A stretch of DNA of 61,194 nucleotides from Pelagibacterales bacterium SAG-MED13 (GTDB taxonomy: Bacteria; Pseudomonadota; Alphaproteobacteria; Pelagibacterales; Pelagibacteraceae): the NCBI GenBank assembly GCA_014654165.1, contig JACWDK010000005.1, positions 1 through 61,194 on the forward strand. The letters run 5' to 3'. Made by a program: the position numbers and the translations under genes. Of the stretch, positions 17,080 through 24,581 are shown piece after piece. The notes below the pieces were generated by a model, which saw only the letters and a program-made list of their open reading frames with translations, had not been told where the DNA came from and ran no database searches. Within the stretch, counting starts at the first letter, position 1. Every line of letters begins with the position of its first letter.

Positions 17080-18070
17080 TCAAGAAGATTTTATTTCTGG
17101 AATTGGAAATACTCCTTTAATTAAATTAAGAGCAGCTTCAGAAATTACTGGATGTAATATTTACGGTAAAGCTGAATTTTTGAATCCTGGTGGTTCTGTC
17201 AAAGATAGAGCTGCATTAGCTCTTATTAAAGATGCACAAGAAAAAAAGTTAATCTTTAAAGGTGGAATTGTTGTTGAGGGGACTGCTGGTAATACTGGTA
17301 TTGGTTTAGGTCTTTTGGGTAACTCTCTTGGTTATAAAACAATCATTGTAATGAATGACAACCAAACTCAGGAAAAAAAAGATATTTTGAGAAATTTAGG
17401 TGCTGAACTTAAACTGGTGCCTGCTAAGCCTTTTAAGGATGATAATAATTATGTTAAAGTTGCAGCTAGATTAGCTGATGAACTAAGACCCACAAATAAT
17501 AATGGAGTAGTCTGGGCTAATCAATTTGATAACACTGCTAATGCAAAAGGTCATTACGAAGGAACTGGAAAAGAAATTTGGGAACAAACCGAAGGTAAGG
17601 TAGATGGTTTTGTTTGTTCTTCAGGGACCGGCGGAACAATTTCAGGTGTAAGTAATGCTCTAAAAGAAAAGAATAAAGATATAAAAATTTATTTATCAGA
17701 CCCTAAAGGTTCATCTCTTTATAATTATATTAAAAATGGGGAATTAAAATCTGATGGTAATTCAATTACTGAAGGAATTGGCTCAAGCAGAATAACTAAA
17801 AATTTTGAAAATGCTAAAATTGATGGCGCTTACTCGATAGACGACAACGAAGCTTTACCTATTCTTTATGATTTAATTCAGAATGAGGGATTAAGTTTAG
17901 GAACAAGTTGTGGCATTAATATTGCTGGAGCAATTAAGCTTGGAAAAGAATTGGGTCCAGGAAAAACTATTGTCACTATTCTTTGTGACAAATCAGATAA
18001 ATACAACTCAAAGATGTTTAATAAATCTTTTTTAAAAGAAAAAAACCTACCTATTCCTAGCTGGCTATAA
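17069..18070 (+). CDS. cysK: Cysteine synthase A (O-acetylserine sulfhydrylase)
   Basis: About 333 aa when started at ATG 17069, inside the end of cysE. Earlier in-frame Mets at 17048 and 17063 are possible but not family-like. A PLP fold-type II enzyme: [12 protein letters not shown] Lys in [11 protein letters not shown], substrate loop [10 protein letters not shown] and phosphate cup [10 protein letters not shown]. It combines O-acetylserine and sulfide to give cysteine. Coupling to cysE supports the assignment. The [13 protein letters not shown] segment is also typical. Confidence 0.92.
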   Translation: MKNNQEDFISGIGNTPLIKLRAASEITGCNIYGKAEFLNPGGSVKDRAALALIKDAQEKKLIFKGGIVVEGTAGNTGIGLGLLGNSLGYKTIIVMNDNQTQEKKDILRNLGAELKLVPAKPFKDDNNYVKVAARLADELRPTNNNGVVWANQFDNTANAKGHYEGTGKEIWEQTEGKVDGFVCSSGTGGTISGVSNALKEKNKDIKIYLSDPKGSSLYNYIKNGELKSDGNSITEGIGSSRITKNFENAKIDGAYSIDDNEALPILYDLIQNEGLSLGTSCGINIAGAIKLGKELGPGKTIVTILCDKSDKYNSKMFNKSFLKEKNLPIPSWL

Positions 18071-18087
18071 TATCGCATACCAGCTAT

Positions 18088-18109
18088 GTAACAAAACTGT
18101 TACTTTTTT
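18088..18109 (+). terminator. Intrinsic terminator after cysK
   Basis: GTAACA (18088-18093), loop AAAC, TGTTAC (18098-18103), then six T. A second, longer-looped stem TAGCTGG/CCAGCTA (18058-18064 and 18080-18086) spans the cysK stop just before it. Both point to transcription ending here. Confidence 0.6.
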
Positions 18110-18135
18110 CACATACATTTAATTAACGTTATAAT
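18108..18135 (+). promoter_or_regulatory. Sigma70-type promoter of the small-protein operon
   Basis: TTCACA (18108-18113) is five of six with the -35 consensus. A 16-bp spacer leads to a perfect TATAAT (18130-18135). It lies directly after the cysK terminator and 43 bp before the first gene. Initiation would be expected near 18141-18143, inside the adjacent inverted repeat. Confidence 0.6.
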
Positions 18136-18166
18136 TAAATAAAGATTAGCGGAGATCTTTATTTAA
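18135..18166. repeat. 12-bp perfect inverted repeat abutting the operon RBS (operator or 5'-UTR hairpin)
   Basis: Left arm TTAAATAAAGAT (18135-18146), 8-nt centre TAGCGGAG, right arm ATCTTTATTTAA (18155-18166). It begins at the -10 hexamer and ends at the AAGGAG RBS (18167-18172). If transcription starts around 18141 only half the stem is in the RNA, which favours a DNA operator over an mRNA hairpin. No T-tract follows, so it is not a terminator. Confidence 0.6.
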
Positions 18167-18177
18167 AAGGAGATACT

Positions 18178-18571
18178 GTGCTAATAAAAAATATAATAAA
18201 AATATTTGCCACTTATTGTGTAGCAATTTCAATTTCTACTTCATCAATCGCTGGTATGAGTAACAACGACAAATCTAAAGCTTGGGATTGTGTTGGTATT
18301 TATATGGCTAACTACTTTCTTCCCTCTGGTGAAACATTTGAGTACGCCATGAAAGAAAAATCAATATCAACTGTCAAAGTCCTTAAAACATACGCTCTTG
18401 AAATAGGCATTCCAGAAAAAAGAATGGGATGAAGGAGTAAATAAAGCAGTAGATAAACATTACGGCTCTAAATATGACAAAGCTAAAACTGACAAATGTC
18501 ATTCTTACGTTGAAGCGTTAGTTCCTAACGGAGCTGAAAGAGTCAAAAAAGTAATTCAAACTTTATATTAA
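18178..18571 (+). pseudogene. Small secreted protein of unknown function, frameshifted in a homopolymer
   Basis: GTG start 5 nt after AAGGAG. Residues 1-25 are a signal peptide (hydrophobic core, SIAG). The frame reads 84 codons and stops at 18432. Dropping one A from the run of six near 18416-18421 continues it as PEKEWDEGVNKAVDKHYG and on to a stop at 18571, giving a mature protein with two cysteines (WDC.. and DKCHSY). The downstream frame keeps a normal protein-like composition, so the intact gene is about 130 codons. An indel sequencing error is the simplest cause. I do not recognise the family. First gene of the small-protein operon. Confidence 0.65.
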
Positions 18572-18586
18572 TAAAAAGGAGTAAAA

Positions 18587-19063
18587 ATGAAAAAAATAAT
18601 AATAACTTTAATATTTACAATTATTTCTACAGTCGCTTTTGCTAATTCAGGGAAATTTAATGCAAGTGGTATGGGATCTTGGGAAATGAATATCATGAAT
18701 GCTGGCAACGGTAATATGGCAATTACTTATGATGGAAATGCTGGTCTTGCTGATAAAGACCCTACTAGTATATTTGATAAATCTACAATGAATTGTGTTG
18801 GAGGACTTACATTAGTGGGTGGTAAGTTTGAAGATGAAACAGGTATGTGTACTTTTTATTTAGCCGATGGCGAAAAAGTTTTTATAAATTACAAAGGAAA
18901 AGGAACTGGAGGTCAAGGTGGATCAGGGACTTTTATAATTGTTGGTGGTACTGGAAAATATGAAAAAATTTCAGGCACTGGTTTTTCAAGCAGACAGAAT
19001 CTTAAAGGGAAAAGTGGATTTGCTCATTCAATAAATCAAATGAGTGGTGAATATACATATTAA
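18587..19063 (+). CDS. Secreted beta-rich protein of unknown function
   Basis: A 158-aa protein behind a strong RBS (AAGGAG, 5 nt). Residues 1-19 are a signal peptide (VAFA cleavage). The mature part is Gly/Thr-rich, with GGTGKYEKISGTG near 124-136. That pattern resembles allene-oxide-cyclase/dirigent-like and DUF3224-type barrels (GGTGxF..I.G.G). Two Cys (CVGGL and MCTFY) could form a disulfide. Sixteen bp separate it from the next gene. Function unknown. Confidence 0.72.
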   Translation: MKKIIITLIFTIISTVAFANSGKFNASGMGSWEMNIMNAGNGNMAITYDGNAGLADKDPTSIFDKSTMNCVGGLTLVGGKFEDETGMCTFYLADGEKVFINYKGKGTGGQGGSGTFIIVGGTGKYEKISGTGFSSRQNLKGKSGFAHSINQMSGEYTY

Positions 19064-19078
19064 AAAAAAGGAGATAAA

Positions 19079-19384
19079 ATGACAAAAGCATACCTTGTAG
19101 GAGTTCCAAAAGTCAAAGATGCGGATATGTTTGCAAAAGAATATGCAAGTAAAGTTGCAGACACACTAAAACCTTTTGATGGAAAGTTTCTTGTAAGAAC
19201 TCCAAATAAATTGGTCTTAGAGGGAGACGAGCCCACTCTTACAGTTGTGATTGAATTCCCTAATAAAGAAAAGGCTTTAGGCTGGTACAATTCGGAAGAA
19301 CATCAAAAAATTGTTGTTCACAGAAGGGCAGCTACAGATCCAAAAAGTACAATTGTTATCTGTGAAGAGTCGGACTCATATTAA
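19079..19384 (+). CDS. DUF1330 family protein
   Basis: A 101-aa cytoplasmic protein with strong RBS (AAAGGAG). It has the DUF1330 layout: KAYLVGVPKVKDADMFAKEYASKV, a GGKFLVR-like GKFLVRT, and FPNKEKALGWYNSEEHQKIVVHRRAAT. The fold is a ferredoxin-like dimeric alpha-beta barrel. No enzymatic function is established for the family. One of several small ferredoxin-like proteins in the same run. Confidence 0.8.
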   Translation: MTKAYLVGVPKVKDADMFAKEYASKVADTLKPFDGKFLVRTPNKLVLEGDEPTLTVVIEFPNKEKALGWYNSEEHQKIVVHRRAATDPKSTIVICEESDSY

Positions 19385-19407
19385 TAAATAATAAACAAGG
19401 AGGAAAA

Positions 19408-19692
19408 ATGGAAAAAGAAATGTTGGTAGTAGCTAAATTAAAAGAAGGCATGTTTGAAAAATTTATGGGATTTATGCAATCACCAGAAGGTTTAGCAGAA
19501 AGAGCTAAAGTTGCAGTAGTAGAAAAAACTATTGGAACGGTAACCCCAGATAAAAGTACTGTAATGTTTAAGATATTTTGTACTGATGAGCCTGGATTAC
19601 ACAAATTTATTGAAGGAACAGAAGTATCAAAACCTATCATGGATGCTGTGCTAGATAGCTATTCAATCTATGATTTAACAAAAATAAAATAG
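19408..19692 (+). CDS. Small protein of unknown function, probable dimeric alpha-beta barrel
   Basis: A 94-aa protein with a near-perfect RBS (AAGGAGG, about 5 nt). No signal peptide. The beta-alpha-beta pattern (LVVAKLKEGMFEKFMGFM, then VMFKIFCTDEPGLHKFIEG) resembles antibiotic-monooxygenase-like or DUF1330-like folds, but no family motif is certain. Fifteen bp or fewer to its neighbours' signals, so co-transcribed. Confidence 0.65.
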   Translation: MEKEMLVVAKLKEGMFEKFMGFMQSPEGLAERAKVAVVEKTIGTVTPDKSTVMFKIFCTDEPGLHKFIEGTEVSKPIMDAVLDSYSIYDLTKIK

Positions 19693-19699
19693 GAGAAAT

Positions 19700-19990
19700 A
19701 TGAAAAACTATATAGTAACGCACACTTTTAAATCAAAAGAAGCAAAAGCTAAAATGATAGAAGTTACTGGGTCAATGTCTATGGAAGATATGACTAAAGC
19801 AATGACAAGTGATAATGCAAAGTGTCAAATGAGTTGGAATACACCTGGTGATAATTTAACAATGTTTTGTTGGTGGAAAGGCACTGATCCAGATGCAATA
19901 AATAAACAATTAGAGTCTATGAACGATTTCTATGAACCTCACAAATTTGTTGAGTGTACAGATGATATCATAGATTTTAATGCTAAATAA
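19700..19990 (+). CDS. Small protein of unknown function
   Basis: A 96-aa protein, RBS AGGAG, 7 bp after the previous stop. The sequence (KNYIVTHTFKSKEAKAKMIE, CQMSWNTPGDNLTMFCWWKGTDPDAINKQL) again suggests a ferredoxin-like fold. It has three Cys (CQM, FCWW, ECTDD). I do not recognise it. Its position within a run of similar-sized proteins is the main clue. Confidence 0.65.
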   Translation: MKNYIVTHTFKSKEAKAKMIEVTGSMSMEDMTKAMTSDNAKCQMSWNTPGDNLTMFCWWKGTDPDAINKQLESMNDFYEPHKFVECTDDIIDFNAK

Positions 19991-20005
19991 AAAAAAGGAT
20001 TAGCA

Positions 20006-20317
20006 ATGAAAGTAATTTATACTAGAACAATGAGAGTAAAAGATGATGGCTTAGGAAAAGCAATGGAAATTGGAAAAGGATTAGCGGTGGTTAGAAAAAA
20101 ACATTATCCTAACCATGATGTCTATTTTTCTTTTCAAATGGGTGGAGATCCAAGAACAATAAGAGAAACTTTAATTGGATCTATGTTTGAAGGTGATAAT
20201 GACGCTGACGCTAACATGTCTGCAGATCCTGAATATATAAAACTTCAGGGGCAATTAAAAGATGTTGCTATAGAAGGAACAATTGAAGATGAGATCAGAC
20301 CGATCTTTAGTGAATAA
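20006..20317 (+). CDS. Small protein of unknown function
   Basis: A 103-aa acidic protein with no Cys, signal peptide or TM segment, RBS AAAGGA. It starts KVIYTRTMRVKDDGLGKAM and contains an SFQMGGDPRTIRETL segment. The strand-helix pattern again suggests a small alpha-beta dimer. Family not recognised. 15 bp after the preceding gene. Confidence 0.65.
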   Translation: MKVIYTRTMRVKDDGLGKAMEIGKGLAVVRKKHYPNHDVYFSFQMGGDPRTIRETLIGSMFEGDNDADANMSADPEYIKLQGQLKDVAIEGTIEDEIRPIFSE

Positions 20318-20344
20318 ATTTAACAAAGGATTAAGGAAATAGTA

Positions 20345-20761
20345 ATGATAGATAAATTTGGTGGAATATTTTACTTAGCAATTTTTATAATTCATTTTAT
20401 AGGTTATGCTTTTTATGGATTTAGATGTGTTGTCCAAACTCAAACTTTTTTGGATAAATATGGGATCGATGCTACAGGTGCAGGTGTAGTTAGATTTTTT
20501 GGATGTTTTTTTATCGGTTCAACCTTAATGGCAATCTATGTCGGCTTTATAAGACCTAACGGCTTAGAAGCTGCTTGGGCATTCTTTAATTTAGTATTTT
20601 TACAAAACCTATGTGCTTTTATTGTTGGTTTTTATAGTACTAAAATAAATAAACTTGGACATACAGATAAAACTTCGGATGAAGCAATTTATGGCCCATT
20701 AGCGCATACTATTTTAAGTGCTGTACTTTGTTACGGTTTAGCTGATAAAATTTATATTTAA
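20345..20761 (+). CDS. Small four-TM membrane protein of unknown function
   Basis: A 138-aa protein with four hydrophobic segments (about 8-26, 47-66, 76-97, 116-135). A conserved-looking YGFRCVVQTQTFLDKYGID loop lies between TM1 and TM2. RBS AAGGA. It is followed after 11 bp by the NTF2-like gene. Not recognised. Part of the small-protein operon. Confidence 0.65.
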   Translation: MIDKFGGIFYLAIFIIHFIGYAFYGFRCVVQTQTFLDKYGIDATGAGVVRFFGCFFIGSTLMAIYVGFIRPNGLEAAWAFFNLVFLQNLCAFIVGFYSTKINKLGHTDKTSDEAIYGPLAHTILSAVLCYGLADKIYI

Positions 20762-20772
20762 CAGGAGAAATT

Positions 20773-21093
20773 ATGTCGATAATAGAAAAGATGACTAAAA
20801 TAGTGAATGAAGGTGATACCGCTGGAGCAGAGGAATTAATACACGATGATTTTCAGTTTTTAATGCATGCATCAGGAAAAACTTTAACCAAAAAAGATGT
20901 TGTTGGTTGGGTTGGCATGAAAGATGTTAAAAAAAGTAATGTAAGAGTGCTTTTTGAAAATGATGAAGTGGGTTTTGAACATGCAATGGTGACTTTTAAT
21001 GATGGAAATAAAGAGGCTGTAATGTCCTATTATAAATTCAAAGATGGGAAAGTTGCGTACCAAGAAACTGGAGCTACTAAATTACAAAAATAA
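20773..21093 (+). CDS. NTF2-like (SnoaL-type) small protein
   Basis: A 106-aa protein with RBS AGGAG (7 nt). The pattern MTKIVNEGDTAGAEELIHDDFQFLMHASGK, then a central helix and strands ending in MSYYKFKDGKVAYQETGAT, is the cone-shaped NTF2-like fold. Members bind small ligands or act as isomerases or hydratases. No catalytic residues can be assigned. Same operon. Confidence 0.65.
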   Translation: MSIIEKMTKIVNEGDTAGAEELIHDDFQFLMHASGKTLTKKDVVGWVGMKDVKKSNVRVLFENDEVGFEHAMVTFNDGNKEAVMSYYKFKDGKVAYQETGATKLQK

Positions 21094-21108
21094 AGTGTAA
21101 GCTTTGTT

Positions 21109-21444
21109 GTGGTAAATTTTACAGCTTATATTGTTCTAATCATAGCAGTAATATTAGGTACTGCTGCAAATGGTTTTGCTAAAGGTGCTCAAGGTTTTAC
21201 ATTATTTGTTCCAAGTATCCTTACTGGAATAACAATAATTGGATGCATGTATGCCCTTTCAATAGTTATGAAAACAATTCCTGTAGGTATTACTTATGCA
21301 TCATTTGCGGGACTCTGTATTATCGCAACCACACTCGTTGGAATTTATAGATTTAATCAAACACCAGATTTTTTTACCATTCTTGGTCTAGCTTTAATAA
21401 TCGCTGGAGTATTAATTGTAAACCTAATAGGAAAAACAGTTTAA
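21109..21444 (+). CDS. SMR-family small membrane protein lacking the membrane Glu (copy 1)
   Basis: A 111-aa protein with four TM helices, GTG start. The SMR frame is clear: TAANGFAKGAQGFTLFVPS, then IVMKTIPVGITYASFAGLC and a final GVLIVNLIGK. The proton- and substrate-binding Glu of TM1 (E14 in EmrE) is Gly here when aligned on the GF-K landmarks, with no acidic residue in TM1. The EmrE Trp63 position is Phe. So this is probably not a standard multidrug-proton antiporter. It may pair with the copy at 21695. Confidence 0.78.
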   Translation: MVNFTAYIVLIIAVILGTAANGFAKGAQGFTLFVPSILTGITIIGCMYALSIVMKTIPVGITYASFAGLCIIATTLVGIYRFNQTPDFFTILGLALIIAGVLIVNLIGKTV

Positions 21445-21458
21445 ATTATTTAAGATTT

Positions 21459-21680
21459 ATGTTTAAAAAAAAATATTCAAATTTTTTGTTTATATTGGTC
21501 ATGGGTTTTAGCATGAGCTTGATAATGACCTTAATAATTACATATATCAATACAGGAATGGATAGCCAGTATATAAATAGATTTTTAAAAGCATGGGTAG
21601 TTGGTCTCCCAATTGCAATAGCAGCTGCGTTTTTGGTTGGTCCTATAGCTAAAAAGTTTGTAGATAAAATAACTAAATAA
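21459..21680 (+). CDS. DUF2798 family membrane protein
   Basis: A 73-aa protein with two TM helices. FLFILVMGFSMSLIMTLIITYINTG, then RFLKAWVVGLPIAIAAAFLVGPIAKKFV is the DUF2798 signature. Function unknown in the family. It sits between two SMR-like genes (15 bp on each side), suggesting a membrane complex of the three. Confidence 0.82.
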   Translation: MFKKKYSNFLFILVMGFSMSLIMTLIITYINTGMDSQYINRFLKAWVVGLPIAIAAAFLVGPIAKKFVDKITK

Positions 21681-21694
21681 TCATATTCTTGTTA

Positions 21695-22030
21695 ATGAGT
21701 ATTTTTTCGGGTTATATTTTTTTAACAATTGGAATTATAACTGGTATTAGTGCAAATAGCTTTGCAAAAATTTCAGATGGATTTAGTAAACTTAGTCCTA
21801 CTATAGCTTGTTTGGTATTAATGTTTTTTTGTATGTTTTCTCTTTCAAAAGCAATGTCAGTAATTCCAGTCGGTTTTACCTATGCTACATACGGTGGACT
21901 CACAATTACAGCAATAGCTTTATTTGGGGTTATTAAATATAACCAAGTTCCAAATATTTACGGAGTGTTGGGAATTGCATTGATTGTTATAGGAGTAATT
22001 TTGCTTAATACTTATGGTAAAACTACTTAG
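21695..22030 (+). CDS. SMR-family small membrane protein lacking the membrane Glu (copy 2)
   Basis: About 111 aa with four TM helices. ATG 21695 is preferred over an in-frame TTG two codons earlier. SISANSFAKISDGFSKLSPT-like TM1 and KAMSVIPVGFTYATYGGLT mark it as SMR. As in copy 1 the EmrE Glu14 position is Gly, and Trp63 is Tyr. The shared ANxFAK motif shows the two copies are paralogs, like EbrAB or MdtIJ pairs. Last gene of the operon. Its 3' end overlaps the convergent phosphatase by 8 bp. Confidence 0.78.
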   Translation: MSIFSGYIFLTIGIITGISANSFAKISDGFSKLSPTIACLVLMFFCMFSLSKAMSVIPVGFTYATYGGLTITAIALFGVIKYNQVPNIYGVLGIALIVIGVILLNTYGKTT

Positions 22031-22829
22031 CAACTGGTTTGAGAATTTTTAAAATTTTATTATGAATACTTTTGTTTGATGAACAAATGATGTTTCCTGC
22101 TTTTACAGGATTATCATTTTTCCAAGTATTAATTTTTGCTCCCGCTGCTCTTAAAATTGGAATAATAGGATGAATGTCCCAAATCTTGTTTGCACACTGC
22201 AATACCACATCAACTTTTCCCTCTGCAAGATGAGTATAACTTAATGCATCAATACAAGGAAACTGCATTAATTTTAAAATCTTAGGAATTTTTTTTTGTT
22301 TATTTAAACTTAGATAACCATGGAATGCTGCAGACACTTTCATGTTTGAAAAATTTGCAGCTTTGTTTACTCTTATTCTCTTTTTTTTTCCATTTTCAGA
22401 AACATAAGAAATCTTATCTGAAACATTAAAATAATATTTTTTAAGCACTGGAAAATTTGCTAAACCCAAAACAGGTTCACCTCTATAATTTAAAGAAATT
22501 AAATTACTCCATGTAGGATTGCCTATTACGAATGATCTTGTTCCGTCAATAGGATCAACAACCCATGTAAAATCACTTTTTGTTTTTTTCTGTGGAAACT
22601 CTTCTCCTATGACTTGGTGATCTGGAAATCTATTTTTTATTTGTTTTCTTATATATTTTTCAAAAGCTTTATCAGCACTTGTGACAGGGTCATACCCATT
22701 TCCTTTCAATTTGTTAGAAACTTTAAAGGGTTTGTTCAATTTGGAATAATAATAACTTGTAAGTTTAGTTGCTAAATTAGCAATAAATTTAGAATAAATT
22801 TTATAATCTGAAGATTTTAACCTATGCAC
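22023..22829 (-). CDS. Inositol-monophosphatase family phosphatase (HisN/histidinol-phosphatase-like)
   Basis: A 268-aa Mg-dependent phosphatase with GEE (96-98), the WVVDPIDGTRSFVIGNP metal-binding motif (about 110-126) and the C-terminal WDIHPIIPILRAAGA. GTRSF and the IWDIHP motif fit the HisN-type histidinol-phosphate phosphatase branch as I recall it, but inositol-1-phosphatase or another sugar-phosphate role remains possible. Starts with GTG. Convergent with the SMR gene, divergent from the dioxygenase at 22895. Confidence 0.82.
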   Translation of the reverse strand: MHRLKSSDYKIYSKFIANLATKLTSYYYSKLNKPFKVSNKLKGNGYDPVTSADKAFEKYIRKQIKNRFPDHQVIGEEFPQKKTKSDFTWVVDPIDGTRSFVIGNPTWSNLISLNYRGEPVLGLANFPVLKKYYFNVSDKISYVSENGKKKRIRVNKAANFSNMKVSAAFHGYLSLNKQKKIPKILKLMQFPCIDALSYTHLAEGKVDVVLQCANKIWDIHPIIPILRAAGAKINTWKNDNPVKAGNIICSSNKSIHNKILKILKPVAK

Positions 22830-22894
22830 AAAATACTAATACTATTTAATTACTATTGATTAAAGCTAAATTTTAAATAATCATTTGTTAATAT

Positions 22895-23995
22895 ATGAAA
22901 ATAGAACTCGAAGATAATAAAGTTTTTTTTGCAAATAATGGTCTCAAAAAAGAGATACATCCTTTCTGGTTAAGAGAAAGGGTAAATAATGATGAGTTCC
23001 TAGACAAAAATACTCAACAAAGATTGTTTGATCCAACAGATCTAAATAATCATATATTAATTCATAAGGCTAAAATTAGTGAAAAATATTTAGAAATCGA
23101 TTTTACTGATGGAGTAAGTTCAAAATTAGAAATCGATAAACTTACACAAGAATTTTCTAACGAAGATACTATAATAAAATTAATTCCTAAAATTAAATGG
23201 GACTCAACATTGAATATTAAAAATTTTAGATATGAAGATAATTTTTTTGAGAGTAAAATAATGTATGAGTTGCTTATTGAATTTTATAAATATGGTTTTG
23301 TAATAATTAAAAATGTTCCAACAGAGGATAATTTTATAGTAAAATTTGCAAATTCCATAGGAAGTGTTCGTAGAACAAATTTCGGTGAACATTTTAATGT
23401 AAAATCTAAATCATCACCAAATGATCTAGCCTATACTTCATTAGCTTTGGCCCCACATACTGACAATCCATATCGAAATCCAGTACCTTGTATTCAATTA
23501 TTACATTGTATTGAAAATCAAGTTAGTGGAGGTTTATCAACCTTAGTTGACGGATTTACAGTGACCGAAGATTTAAAAAAAGAGAATCCTGACTTTTATA
23601 AAATTTTAACTGAAGTAAAGGTAAAATTTAAGTTTGTAGATAAAGATGTAGTTTTAGAGCGTTGGTCGGAATTAATACAATTGAATGAAAATAAAACTTT
23701 TAAACAAGTAAAGTTCAGTCCTAGATTGGACTATGTTCCCGTTTTAGATAAAAATAAGTTAGACTTATATTACAGAGCACGAAAAAAATTGTCTGAGATG
23801 TATAATTCTAAAAAGTATCGAATAGAATTCAAATTGGATGAAAAAGACCTTTTGATGATGGATAATTATAGATCGTTACACGGAAGAACTTCATTTAATA
23901 ACAAAGAAGGAAATAGGTTTTTACAAGGATGTTATATAGATTATGACAGTACTGAAGGTAAGTTAAATCATCTAAAAAGAAAACTTAGTCTTTAA
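22895..23995 (+). CDS. Gamma-butyrobetaine dioxygenase-like Fe(II)/2-oxoglutarate oxygenase
   Basis: A 366-aa protein. An N-terminal GBBH-like domain (HPFWLRERVNN, FDPTD) is followed by a TauD-type double-stranded beta helix. Iron ligands are in PHTDNPYRNPVP (H and D) with a distal His in YRSLHGRTSF, whose Arg binds 2-oxoglutarate. Relatives hydroxylate gamma-butyrobetaine or trimethyllysine in carnitine metabolism. In marine bacteria such enzymes may open quaternary amines for degradation. Stop overlaps the convergent azoreductase by 4 bp. The substrate is inferred only. Confidence 0.82.
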   Translation: MKIELEDNKVFFANNGLKKEIHPFWLRERVNNDEFLDKNTQQRLFDPTDLNNHILIHKAKISEKYLEIDFTDGVSSKLEIDKLTQEFSNEDTIIKLIPKIKWDSTLNIKNFRYEDNFFESKIMYELLIEFYKYGFVIIKNVPTEDNFIVKFANSIGSVRRTNFGEHFNVKSKSSPNDLAYTSLALAPHTDNPYRNPVPCIQLLHCIENQVSGGLSTLVDGFTVTEDLKKENPDFYKILTEVKVKFKFVDKDVVLERWSELIQLNENKTFKQVKFSPRLDYVPVLDKNKLDLYYRARKKLSEMYNSKKYRIEFKLDEKDLLMMDNYRSLHGRTSFNNKEGNRFLQGCYIDYDSTEGKLNHLKRKLSL

Positions 23996-24573
23996 ACAAT
24001 TTTATCTATTTGCTCTTCAGCTTCTTTAATTGATTTTTCATAATCAAGAGCCATTTGATCTGCACTAATTATATCGACTTTTTCTATACCAAAAAAATTT
24101 AAAATAAATTTTAACCATGGAGTTAAAAAATCCTCTTTACTATTTAATTTAGTACCTCCAGAAGTTATTACCAAAAATGCTCTTTTATTTTTAAGCAAAC
24201 CTTCTCTTCTTCCATTTGGTTTAAATCTAAATGTCTCACCTATCCTTGCTGCTAAATCTGACCAAGCTTTTAATGTAGCAGGTGGACCATAATTATATAT
24301 AGGTGCTGAAATAATAATAATATCACTTTCTTTTAATTCTTTGACAAGTTGATCTGATAATTCAAACATCTTTTTATGATTTTCATTCTGATCTTCTTCT
24401 TTAATTTTCATTCCAGACTCTGTTAATCCAGATACAAAAACCATTTCGTCATCTAAATCTCTATAAATAACTTCATCTTCAGGTTTTTTTATTTTTTCTA
24501 AAAGTTTTTTTGCCAAAGCCCTCGAAGTTGAACCTTCTTTTCTAGCACTAGAGTCTATTTGATAAATTTTCAT
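23992..24573 (-). CDS. FMN-dependent NADH-azoreductase/quinone reductase (AzoR-like)
   Basis: A 193-aa flavodoxin-fold oxidoreductase: KIYQIDSSARKEGSTSRALA (FMN phosphate loop), APIYNYGPPATLKAWSD and a SGGTKL segment. It reduces quinones or azo compounds by two electrons, probably for protection against quinone stress. Lies 8 bp downstream of ccdA in the same direction. Confidence 0.87.
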   Translation of the reverse strand: MKIYQIDSSARKEGSTSRALAKKLLEKIKKPEDEVIYRDLDDEMVFVSGLTESGMKIKEEDQNENHKKMFELSDQLVKELKESDIIIISAPIYNYGPPATLKAWSDLAARIGETFRFKPNGRREGLLKNKRAFLVITSGGTKLNSKEDFLTPWLKFILNFFGIEKVDIISADQMALDYEKSIKEAEEQIDKIV

Positions 24574-24581
24574 AATTCTAA

